This document shows, piece by piece, positions 6,224 through 12,329 of a stretch of 12,329 nt of DNA. Numbering within the stretch: the first letter of the stretch is position 1; each line of letters opens with the position of its first letter. This DNA is from DASUFE01 sp036274675. Lineage in GTDB: Bacteria; Pseudomonadota; Gammaproteobacteria; HTCC5015. Made by a program: the position numbers and the translations under genes. The DNA is taken from positions 1 to 12,329 of the forward strand of contig DASUFE010000060.1 of NCBI GenBank assembly GCA_036274675.1. The letters run 5' to 3'. A model generated the notes under the pieces. The model was not told the origin of the DNA, did not search any database, and saw nothing but the letters and a program-made list of their open reading frames with translations.

Positions 6224-8533
6224 ATGAGCAAGGCACATATTCTGGGATACCCCCGCATCGGCTTAAGGCGCGAGTTGAAGCAGGCTCTCGAAACTTACTG
6301 GCGTAACGAGCTGGATGCTGAAGACTTGCGGGAGGCCGGCCGCAAGATCCGGCGGGCGAACTGGCGGGTTCAGCGCGAGGCCGGACTGGACTTAGTCACG
6401 GTCGGTGATTTTTCTTTTTACGATCATGTGCTGGATACCTCGCTGTTGCTGGGCGCGGTGCCGCAGCGCTTCCGGCCCGCAGCAGGCGATACCGATCTCG
6501 ACATTGGTTTCCGCATGGCGCGCGGACGCGCCCGCGCCGGCGACAGCCGGGAGACTTACGCCTGCGAAATGACCAAGTGGTTCGATACCAACTATCACTA
6601 TATCGTCCCTGAACTCGACTGCGACCAGTCGTTTGGCGTGTCCGCTGTGCAGTTGTTCGACGAGGTCCGCGAGGCGCAGGCCGCGGGTTACGCGGTGAAA
6701 CCCGTCGTACTGGGACCTCTCAGCTGGCTGTGGCTCGGCAAGGCTCAGCGCGAATCTTTCGATCGGCTGCGCCTGCTCGACCGGTTGTTGCCGGTTTACG
6801 CGGAGATTTTTTCGCTCCTCAAAGACCTGGGCGTGGAATGGGTGCAGGTCGACGAGCCGGCACTGGTCCTGGATTTGCCGCCGGCCTGGAAACAGGCCTA
6901 CGAATCCGCCTACAACCGCTTGCAGGCAGCTGGCCCCAAATTGCTGCTGGCGACCTATTTCGGCCCGCTGGAGGACAATCTGTATCTGGCGGTACGATTG
7001 CCGGTTGCGGGACTGCATATCGACTGCGTGCGCGGGCCGGAGCAGCTTTCGACGGTGCTCGACCAGTTGCCTCCCTACAAGATCCTGTCGCTGGGCGTGG
7101 TCGACGGGCGCAACGTATGGCGTACCGACCTCGCAACCGCGCTGCGTCTGCTGCAGCCGGTGCAGGCAAGAATCGGCGAACGCCTGTGGATCGGCTCTTC
7201 CTGTTCGCTGCTGCATGCGCCGCTCGATCTTGCGGCGGAAAAGGAATTGGCGCCCGGGCTCGGCAGCTGGCTTGCTTTCGCGCGCCAGAAGCTGGACGAG
7301 GTTTCCCTGTTGAAGCGCGCGCTCAATGAGGGCCCTTCCGCTGTGGCAGCGGCACTGGATCAGAACCGTCTTGCACTGCAATCGCGTCGCGAGTCGGCAT
7401 GCGTGCACGATCCGGAGCTGCGGCAACGCCTCGCCTCGGTGCGCCCCGAGGACGCGCGGCGGGGCAGTCCCTATCCCCGGCGCGCGCCGTTGCAGCGCGC
7501 GCGGTTCAGGTTGCCCCTGCTGCCGACCACCACCATCGGTTCTTTCCCCCAGACCCCCGAAATTCGCAAGGCGCGGCTGGCGTTGAAGCGGGATGAAATC
7601 GATGCGGAAACCTATCGCCGGCATATGCAGGATGAAATCCGCCACGCCATACGTGAGCAGGAGTCCATCGGATTGGACGTGCTGGTGCATGGGGAGGCGG
7701 AGCGCAATGACATGGTGGAATACTTCGGCGAATTACTGGAAGGCATGGCCGTAACGGCCAATGGATGGGTGCAGAGCTACGGTTCGCGCTGCGTAAAACC
7801 CCCGGTCATTTATGGTGACGTGAAAAGGCAGCGGCCGATGACTGTCGAATGGGCCGCCTATGCGCAGTCCCTGACCGCGAAGCCGGTGAAAGGCATGTTG
7901 ACCGGTCCGGTCACGATACTGCAATGGTCGTTTGTGCGCGATGATCAGCCGCGCGCGTCGACCTGCCGGCAACTGGCGCTGGCCCTGCGTGACGAGGTCA
8001 GGGATCTCGAGGCGGCGGGCGTTGGAATCATCCAGATCGATGAGCCCGCGTTGCGTGAAGGTTTGCCGCTGCGCAGACGCGACTGGCAGGCCTGGCTGGA
8101 CTGGGCTGTGGAGTCCTTCAGACTGGCGACTTCAGGGGTGCGCGATGCTACACAAATCCACACGCACATGTGTTATGCCGAATTCAACGATATCATCGCC
8201 GGCATCGCCGCATTGGATGCGGATGTAATCACCATTGAGACTTCGAGGTCCCGCATGGAACTGCTGCAGGCTTTCGAGCAATATCGTTATCCGAACGAAA
8301 TCGGTCCGGGAGTTTATGATATCCATTCGCCGCGGGTGCCCGCCGTCTCGGAGATGGTTACGCTGCTGGCGAAGGCCAGCCGCTCCATTCCCGTGGAACG
8401 CCTGTGGATCAACCCGGATTGCGGCCTGAAGACGCGTGCCTGGCCGGAGGTGAAGGGGGCGCTGGAGAACATGGTTAGGGCCGCGATCGATATGCGAAAG
8501 AGCTTTGCTTCCGCAGCAGCGACATCCGGCTAA
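6224..8533 (+). CDS. metE: Cobalamin-independent methionine synthase, MetE
   Basis: MetE transfers the methyl group of 5-methyltetrahydropteroyl-polyglutamate to homocysteine, the last step of methionine synthesis, in the cytoplasm without vitamin B12. The 769 residues (E. coli 753) align along the whole length: N-terminal LGYPRIGLRRELKQA, GDFSFYDHVLDTSLLLG and MTKWFDTNYHYIVPE, then the C-terminal catalytic barrel with TTTIGSFPQTPEIR, VLVHGEAERNDMVEYFGE, VQSYGSRCVKPP and IQIDEPALREGLPLRR. The zinc ligands are present: His648, Cys650, Glu672 and Cys733 (E. coli His641, Cys643, Glu665, Cys726). The E. coli Cys645 equivalent is Ala652. AAGGAAGG lies six bases upstream of the ATG. MetR boxes upstream predict activation by MetR; no cobalamin riboswitch was recognised in the leader. 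A strong hairpin terminator follows. Confidence 0.98.
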   Translation: MSKAHILGYPRIGLRRELKQALETYWRNELDAEDLREAGRKIRRANWRVQREAGLDLVTVGDFSFYDHVLDTSLLLGAVPQRFRPAAGDTDLDIGFRMARGRARAGDSRETYACEMTKWFDTNYHYIVPELDCDQSFGVSAVQLFDEVREAQAAGYAVKPVVLGPLSWLWLGKAQRESFDRLRLLDRLLPVYAEIFSLLKDLGVEWVQVDEPALVLDLPPAWKQAYESAYNRLQAAGPKLLLATYFGPLEDNLYLAVRLPVAGLHIDCVRGPEQLSTVLDQLPPYKILSLGVVDGRNVWRTDLATALRLLQPVQARIGERLWIGSSCSLLHAPLDLAAEKELAPGLGSWLAFARQKLDEVSLLKRALNEGPSAVAAALDQNRLALQSRRESACVHDPELRQRLASVRPEDARRGSPYPRRAPLQRARFRLPLLPTTTIGSFPQTPEIRKARLALKRDEIDAETYRRHMQDEIRHAIREQESIGLDVLVHGEAERNDMVEYFGELLEGMAVTANGWVQSYGSRCVKPPVIYGDVKRQRPMTVEWAAYAQSLTAKPVKGMLTGPVTILQWSFVRDDQPRASTCRQLALALRDEVRDLEAAGVGIIQIDEPALREGLPLRRRDWQAWLDWAVESFRLATSGVRDATQIHTHMCYAEFNDIIAGIAALDADVITIETSRSRMELLQAFEQYRYPNEIGPGVYDIHSPRVPAVSEMVTLLAKASRSIPVERLWINPDCGLKTRAWPEVKGALENMVRAAIDMRKSFASAAATSG

Positions 8534-8543
8534 ACTGTCCCTC

Positions 8544-8586
8544 AAAAAAAGCGGAGATACCTGAAGGTATCTCCGCAACACTTTTT
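8544..8586. terminator. Bidirectional intrinsic terminator between metE and glnS
   Basis: GCGGAGATACC (8551-8561) and GGTATCTCCGC (8566-8576) form a perfect 11-bp stem with a TGAA loop. On the plus strand TTTTT follows after five bases. On the minus strand seven T follow directly (8544-8550 is A7). It lies 18 bases after the metE stop and is the only good terminator in the convergent metE-glnS interval, so it may serve both sides. Confidence 0.9.
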
Positions 8587-8596
8587 GCCAGTGAAT

Positions 8597-8622
8597 CCCG
8601 GTTAAAAACTCTGTTAACCGGG
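8597..8622. repeat. Perfect 9-bp inverted repeat
   Basis: CCCGGTTAA (8597-8605) and TTAACCGGG (8614-8622) flank an 8-base loop. No T-run follows on either strand, so it is not a terminator. It lies inside the candidate small RNA. Confidence 0.75.
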
Positions 8623-8679
8623 CATGATGCGCTGCGAGACCGGAGGGGGAGGTCGCGATGCTCAATCATAACCACCAAA

Positions 8680-8695
8680 AGCAACATCCATACCA
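8680..8695. repeat. 16-bp direct repeat, copy 1
   Basis: AGCAACATCCATACCA is identical to 8959-8974, 279 bp away. Short flanking similarity continues on the lower-coordinate side (CTCAATCATA here, CCCAATCACA there) after an offset of six bases, suggesting a longer, diverged repeat. Confidence 0.8.
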
Positions 8696-8713
8696 GCTTC
8701 CTTTTTGAAAAAA

Positions 8714-8741
8714 ATTATCGAAAGATCCGGCTGCGCGGCAA
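8714..8741 (-). promoter_or_regulatory. Candidate sigma-70 promoter reading toward metE
   Basis: The -35 TTGCCG (8736-8741) and -10 GATAAT (8714-8719) have a 16-base spacer and match consensus at four and five of six positions. No annotated gene lies downstream on this strand before the terminator at 8544-8576. Confidence 0.35.
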
Positions 8742-8830
8742 GCGCTGTGGAGGGAAACGTTGGAGCTTGAACCAGAAACAGGCTTGATTATGGGAGCGTG
8801 CTTTATTTCGGTGCGCGCCGGGTTTCATGG

Positions 8831-8860
8831 TACCCGCTGCGCGGGTGGACACAGCGGGTA
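8831..8860. repeat. Inverted repeat with two competing hairpins
   Basis: TACCCGCTG (8831-8839) pairs perfectly with CAGCGGGTA (8852-8860). The same left arm can instead form ACCCGC-TGC-GCGGGT (8832-8846), a perfect 6-bp hairpin. The two folds are mutually exclusive. Confidence 0.7.
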
Positions 8861-8885
8861 TGCAGTCCTCAAGTTGAGTGAATGC

Positions 8886-8940
8886 GATTGAATAACCGGT
8901 GGTGGAGGGGAGGGGAATAGAGACCCCCGGTCACCCAATC
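8886..8940. repeat. Stem-loop enclosing a G-rich tract
   Basis: GATTG (8886-8890) pairs with CAATC (8936-8940), and ACCGG (8894-8898) pairs with CCGGT (8927-8931), enclosing the tract GGTGGTGGAGGGGAGGGG. The G runs could form a G-quadruplex in single-stranded DNA or RNA. No role is known. Confidence 0.5.
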
Positions 8941-8948
8941 ACATTCCA

Positions 8949-8974
8949 TGGTACGGAGAGCAACATCCATACCA
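8949..8974 (-). repeat. Hairpin overlapping direct-repeat copy 2
   Basis: TGGTACGGA (8949-8957) and TCCATACCA (8966-8974) pair except at one position, which is a G-U wobble if the minus strand is transcribed and a C-A clash if the plus strand is. This hints that any RNA is read from the minus strand. Bases 8959-8974 are the second copy of the 16-bp direct repeat at 8680-8695. Confidence 0.55.
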
Positions 8975-9091
8975 AATTTTGATTGTCTGAAAATCTCCTG
9001 TTGTTCGGGGTTTTTCGAAGGCGGAGCAGTTATGGGCGGGATGATTGAATCTTTGCGCTGTTAATGGGCTACACGCGCCTCGTACCGGAGC

Positions 9092-9113
9092 ATTACGCGC
9101 TGTGTGGCGTAAT
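9092..9113. repeat. Perfect 7-bp inverted repeat downstream of glnS
   Basis: ATTACGC (9092-9098) and GCGTAAT (9107-9113) flank an 8-base loop. No T-run follows on either strand. It lies about 120 bases past the glnS stop. Confidence 0.6.
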
Positions 9114-9231
9114 AGCGAATCCTGAAACTGAAGCCCTTGAGTGTGGCGATTGATAAGGATGCTCAGCCTGAATCGCGCATTATGCGATCGCTTTAAACGC
9201 ATCAGCGAGCGCAGCAGTTTTGAGGCAGGCT

Positions 9232-10911
9232 TTAGTCTTCGTCGGCGATCTTGGCCCATGAATCCCGCAGGCCGATGGTGCGGTTGAATACCGGTCTGTC
9301 TTTGATGGAGTATTTGCTGTCGAGGCAGAAATAACCCTGGCGCTCGAACTGGTAGTGCGTCTCAGGCGTCGCCTGCGCAAGGCCGGGTTCCGCGCGGCAG
9401 TCCCGCAGGATCACCAGGCTGTCCGGGTTGAGGGTTTTCAGGAAATCTTCTTCCGCGCCCGGATTCTCCACGGTGAAGAGGCGGTCGTACAGGCGGACCT
9501 CGCAAGGCAGGCTCCGGGTTGCGGATACCCAGTGTATGACGCCCTTCGGCTTGATGCCGTCCGCCGGGTCCTTGTGCAGCGTGTCCTCAATGATGCGGGC
9601 CTGCACCTCGACAATATTCCCTGAAGCATCTTTGATCGCCTTGTCGGCTTCGATGACACAGGCGTTGCGCAGGCGCACGCGCTTGCCGGTGACCAGGCGC
9701 TTGTATTTCTTGTTGGCTTCCTCGCGAAAGTCCTCCTGCTCGATATACAGCTCGCGCGTCAAGAACAGGCTGCGCGTACCCAGGTCGTCGCGTTGCGGAT
9801 GCCCGGGCGCGTTGAGAGTTTCGGTTTTGTCCGCCGGGTAATTGGTCAGCACCAGTTTCAGCGGTCGCAGCACGCACATTGCGCGCGGCGCGTTCTTGTC
9901 CAGATCGTCGCGGATGCTGTATTCGAGCATGCCGACATCGACGATGCCCTCGGCGCGGGTGACCCCGATGCGTTCACAGAAATCGCGAATCGCCGCCGGC
10001 GTGACGCCGCGGCGGCGCAATCCGGAAATGGTCGGCATGCGCGGGTCATCCCAGCCATCGACGTGCTTTTCTTCGACCAGTTGCTTGAGCTTGCGCTTGC
10101 TGGTGACGGTGTAGTTCAGGTTCAGCCGCGCGAACTCATACTGGCGCGGATGCGACGGTACCGGCAGGTTGTCGAGGAACCAGTCGTAGAGCGGCCGATG
10201 GTCCTCGAATTCGAGCGTGCAGATTGAGTGCGAGATTCCCTCGATGGCGTCACTCTGGCCGTGCGTGAAGTCGTAGGACGGATAGATGCACCATTTGTCT
10301 CCGGTCTGGTGATGGTGAGCCTTTTTGATGCGATACAGCACGGGATCGCGCAGGTTGATATTCGGCGCCGCCATGTCGATTTTGGCGCGCAGTGAGCATT
10401 TGCCTTCCGGAAATTCCCCGGCACGCATCCTTTCGAAGAGCTTTAGATTTTCATCCACGCCGCGGTTGCGCCAGGGGCTTTCCTTGCCGGGCTGCGTCAG
10501 GGTGCCGCGGTACGCTCGCGCCTGTTCCGGATCGAGATCGCATACGTAAGCCTTGCCCTGCCGGATCAGGTAGAGCGCCCACTCATGGAGCTGATCGAAA
10601 TATTCGGAGGCGTAGCGGACCTTGCCGCTCCAGCGGAAACCGAGCCAAATCACGTCGCGCTGAATCGACTGGATGTATTCCTCGCTCTCCGTCTCCGGAT
10701 TCGTATCGTCGAAGCGCAGGTTGCAGGCGCCGCCGAACTCCTCGGCCAGTCCGAAATTGAGGCAGATCGATTTGGCGTGGCCGATGTGCAGATAACCGTT
10801 GGGTTCCGGCGGAAAGCGGGTCAGGATTTTCTTGACCTTGCCTTCGGCCAGGTCCTTTTTGACGATCTGCTGCAGGAAATGCAGAGGCTTGTTTGTGCTG
10901 GTATCGTTCAT
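9232..10911 (-). CDS. glnS: Glutaminyl-tRNA synthetase
   Basis: GlnRS charges tRNA-Gln with glutamine in the cytoplasm. The 559 residues (E. coli 554) match the family throughout. The class I signature PPEPNGYLHIGHAK has HIGH at 42-45. DDTNPETESEEY, YPSYDFTHGQSDAIEGISHSICTLEFEDHRPLYDW and the second ATP-site motif VTSKRK (269-274, E. coli VMSKRK) follow. The C-terminal half is the beta-barrel anticodon-binding region (for example RLRNACVIEADKAIKD and KGVIHWVS) ending near SWAKIADED. The motif residue Met is Thr here (T270), which should be tolerated. The ATG at 10911 aligns with the E. coli start, but its upstream GGAA touches the start codon, so the ribosome-binding site is weak. It stands alone, convergent with metE. 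Confidence 0.98.
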   Translation of the reverse strand: MNDTSTNKPLHFLQQIVKKDLAEGKVKKILTRFPPEPNGYLHIGHAKSICLNFGLAEEFGGACNLRFDDTNPETESEEYIQSIQRDVIWLGFRWSGKVRYASEYFDQLHEWALYLIRQGKAYVCDLDPEQARAYRGTLTQPGKESPWRNRGVDENLKLFERMRAGEFPEGKCSLRAKIDMAAPNINLRDPVLYRIKKAHHHQTGDKWCIYPSYDFTHGQSDAIEGISHSICTLEFEDHRPLYDWFLDNLPVPSHPRQYEFARLNLNYTVTSKRKLKQLVEEKHVDGWDDPRMPTISGLRRRGVTPAAIRDFCERIGVTRAEGIVDVGMLEYSIRDDLDKNAPRAMCVLRPLKLVLTNYPADKTETLNAPGHPQRDDLGTRSLFLTRELYIEQEDFREEANKKYKRLVTGKRVRLRNACVIEADKAIKDASGNIVEVQARIIEDTLHKDPADGIKPKGVIHWVSATRSLPCEVRLYDRLFTVENPGAEEDFLKTLNPDSLVILRDCRAEPGLAQATPETHYQFERQGYFCLDSKYSIKDRPVFNRTIGLRDSWAKIADED

Positions 10912-10945
10912 TTCCGGGGATGCGGGGTGTTTCGAAGAAGCGCGT

Positions 10946-10974
10946 ATTGTATACAGTTAATAAGGTGTTTCCTA
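10946..10974 (-). promoter_or_regulatory. Candidate glnS promoter
   Basis: TACAAT (10946-10951) on the minus strand is a reasonable -10, overlapped by TATACA. Seventeen bases upstream lies TAGGAA (10969-10974), a poor -35. The -10 lies about 35 bases upstream of the glnS ATG. Confidence 0.35.
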
Positions 10975-11106
10975 GGGCGTGGAATTTATCAAAATCATTG
11001 CAACGGCTTTAAAACCTGCAAAAATGGCGGTGCTGATAAGGGCTTCCTCGCGTGCCAGCGGGCTATTCGTTGGCATGCGCCATACCAATAACTTAGGAGA
11101 AAACGC

Positions 11107-12329
11107 ATGAGAAGACTGATGCAATCGGGGGTGTTGCTGTTGGCGGCGAGCGGCTCGGGCTGGGCCGGCGCGGACAGATTCGACGACGAAATAAATAATT
11201 ATATTTCGATCTTTCAAACGGGCTCCCGGCAGCAGCAGATGCAGGCCTGTCAGCAGCTTGAGGGGACGGGGTTATCGGATCACCGGCTGTTCGATGTGCT
11301 GGAGAAGAATTTTTCTGAAATGGCGCCTGTTGCTTCCGGGGACGCCGTGGATGTGGCCATCTGGTGTGCAAAAGCGCTGGGTTCTTCAGGAGAGGAAAAA
11401 TATCGCGCAAGCCTGCAAAAGGTCGTGGATAAGGCCAAAACCGGCAAGGTATCAAGGCACGCCGAAGCGGCAATCCAACTTTTGGAGCAACACAAACGCT
11501 GGAATCCGATCATTTCCGACAGGACGGATTTCAGGGAATCGGAGTCTTTGGCGGCCAACCGCATCGCCAATATGCTGAGAAGCGATGACCTTGATCTTAG
11601 AGTTCTTGCTGTAAAGACAATCCGGCTCGGAAACCAGAATGATCCCTATATTCTGGATAGTCTGACCGGTGCAATGCTGAAATCCTATAAAAATATTTCA
11701 GGTGGAAAGCTCAAGAGTAATGTCCAGTCCATGGCGGAAATTGTAGCCAGCTCAAAAGATCCCCGGTATCTGCCGCCACTGATGGAGGTGTCCACGGGCA
11801 CGAATCATGCCGATCTTGCGGAGTGGGTGAAGATATTCATTCAAAGGAACTATGGCAAGAGGGCGTTTTTGTCCCCCGGCGCCAGTGCGTCGCTGCTGCC
11901 AGCGGACGCCAGCCTGGAAGAGCAGAAACAGGCCGAGCTGCAGAATTATAAGGATGCTTTCAGGAAAGATGGGTCAGCCCAGATACAAAAAAACGTATGT
12001 ATCGCCTTGCAGTGGAGCGGGATTTCGGATGTTGCTCTCTATGATTTGATCGAACAGCGATTGAATGAGATTCTGGTGCGCAAAATCAGAGGTGGCGACG
12101 ATCTGGAGATAGCCTCCTGTGATGCCAAGGGTCTTGCCGCGTCGGGTATGGATAAATATCTGACGGTGATGCGTCGCATGGCCAGTACGCGCCAGCCGAA
12201 GCTGGCGCACTATGCCGAGGAAAGCATGTCCAGGATCGAATCCTATAAAAAATGGAATCCGATCATTTCAGACGAGAAAAACTTCCAGCCCGACCAGACC
12301 TTGCAGGTGAATCGGTTCGCCAATATGTT
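11107..12329 (+). CDS. Probable periplasmic protein with duplicated helical module (3' end outside window)
   Basis: The frame is open from an ATG with AGGAG seven bases upstream (11095-11099) to the window edge, giving 407 residues with no stop. Residues 1-20 look like a Sec signal peptide (MRRLMQSGVLLLAASGSGWA, cleavage before GAD). The mature part is helical and holds two copies of one module, about 39-152 and 289-407, offset by 250-251 residues. Each has GS...C..L...G.SD..L.D, a second Cys in the middle, AEAA or AEES, then RWNPIISD or KWNPIISD and NR.ANM. Paired cysteines (48/87 and 298/338) are conserved between copies and could form disulfides. The region between has HEAT-like pairs (DPYILDSL and DPRYLPPLMEV). 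I do not recognise the family; an envelope scaffold or binding role is a guess. Confidence 0.85.
   Translation, partial: MRRLMQSGVLLLAASGSGWAGADRFDDEINNYISIFQTGSRQQQMQACQQLEGTGLSDHRLFDVLEKNFSEMAPVASGDAVDVAIWCAKALGSSGEEKYRASLQKVVDKAKTGKVSRHAEAAIQLLEQHKRWNPIISDRTDFRESESLAANRIANMLRSDDLDLRVLAVKTIRLGNQNDPYILDSLTGAMLKSYKNISGGKLKSNVQSMAEIVASSKDPRYLPPLMEVSTGTNHADLAEWVKIFIQRNYGKRAFLSPGASASLLPADASLEEQKQAELQNYKDAFRKDGSAQIQKNVCIALQWSGISDVALYDLIEQRLNEILVRKIRGGDDLEIASCDAKGLAASGMDKYLTVMRRMASTRQPKLAHYAEESMSRIESYKKWNPIISDEKNFQPDQTLQVNRFANM
11500..11516 (+). repeat. 17-base exact repeat marking the module duplication, copy 1
   Basis: TGGAATCCGATCATTTC here is identical to 12253-12269 and encodes WNPIIS in the same frame of the same gene. 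Nearby CGCCAATATG is also shared (11567-11576 and the last bases of the window). Confidence 0.8.
12253..12269 (+). repeat. 17-base exact repeat marking the module duplication, copy 2
   Basis: Identical to 11500-11516, 753 bp (251 codons) downstream, so the reading frame is preserved. Confidence 0.8.

Larger units (their letters stand above)
8544..8707 (-). ncRNA. Candidate small RNA or tiny-peptide transcript
   Basis: A promoter-like pair on the minus strand, TTGCCG (8736-8741), 16 bases, GATAAT (8714-8719), would start transcription near 8707. The transcript would contain a perfect 9-bp stem (8597-8605 with 8614-8622) and end at the intrinsic terminator with its seven T, giving about 165 nt. 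Near the 5' end AGGAA (8698-8702) precedes an ATG at 8691 by six bases; this opens a nine-codon frame, MDVAFGGYD, ending at 8662. All pieces are seen in the sequence; that they form a transcription unit is inference. Confidence 0.3.
8534..9231. other. 698-bp non-coding interval rich in hairpins
   Basis: No reading frame here looks like a real gene. Open stretches on the minus strand (8475-8687 and 8939-9259) run into metE antisense or glnS and have no plausible composition. The interval holds the terminator at 8544-8586, inverted repeats at 8597-8622, 8831-8860, 8886-8940, 8949-8974 and 9092-9113, a 16-bp direct repeat, and a candidate minus-strand promoter. If glnS lacks a closer terminator, its transcript would carry this interval as a long 3' untranslated region. 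Confidence 0.6.

Noticed and set aside
6045..6236. 63-codon open frame on the minus strand in the metR-metE spacer
   Set aside because: It translates the inverted repeat (EHREHR-type peptide) and overlaps the MetR boxes and the metE start; repeat-derived rather than a gene.
6392..7690. 432-codon open frame on the minus strand inside metE
   Set aside because: Antisense shadow of metE, rich in Arg/Gln/His and without recognisable motifs.
8475..8687. 70-codon open frame on the minus strand reading from the direct repeat into metE antisense
   Set aside because: It reads straight through the strong terminator at 8544-8576 and into metE on the wrong strand, so it is unlikely to be translated as a whole.
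8534..9231. tRNA gene or CRISPR array in the metE-glnS interval
   Set aside because: No T-arm-like GTTCGA segment in a cloverleaf context, and only two copies of one 16-mer with unequal surroundings, which is not a CRISPR pattern.
8939..9259. 106-codon open frame on the minus strand downstream of glnS
   Set aside because: It starts inside glnS in another frame, has random-looking basic composition and lacks a ribosome-binding site. The WYGCC end is reported only as part of the direct repeat.

Overview
The window looks like a chromosomal segment of a gammaproteobacterium with moderately high GC. The evidence is a glutaminyl-tRNA synthetase of the E. coli GlnS type, a divergent metR/metE pair with MetR sites between them, and a separate cysD-cysN pair without a fused APS kinase. 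The genus cannot be fixed from sequence alone. No transposase, integrase, phage gene, CRISPR array, tRNA or rRNA was recognised.

Layout. Bases 1-174 hold the 3' end of an unidentified plus-strand gene. Bases 416-1984 (minus) encode a secreted lipoprotein with a CBM6-like module and an NHL-type beta-propeller, followed by an intrinsic terminator. Just upstream of it, at about 2041-2143, lies a decayed copy of the same gene's 3' end with its own version of the terminator, interrupted by a perfect 27-bp palindrome. Bases 2450-4890 (minus) are the sulfate-activation operon cysD-cysN, translationally coupled. Next come metR (5016-5981, minus) and divergent metE (6224-8533, plus). Their shared spacer carries two perfect MetR boxes 31 bp apart and an inverted repeat that looks like a dispersed intergenic element. 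Bases 8534-9231 have no convincing gene but hold an unusual number of hairpins, a 16-bp direct repeat and a possible small RNA. Bases 9232-10911 (minus) are glnS. Bases 11107 to the end (plus) hold the 5' part of a probable periplasmic protein built from two copies of a module of about 115 residues.

Functionally, cysDN makes adenylyl sulfate for sulfur assimilation. MetE performs the last step of methionine synthesis, and MetR, with homocysteine as coregulator in studied relatives, is expected to control metE and itself. The middle of the window is therefore a sulfur/methionine block flanked by unrelated envelope-protein genes. I saw no clear new multi-gene system. The items most worth a second look are the paralog remnant and palindrome upstream of the NHL lipoprotein, the repeat inserted in the metE leader, the candidate small RNA between metE and glnS, the MetE Cys-to-Ala change at a known redox site, and the duplicated-module periplasmic protein.
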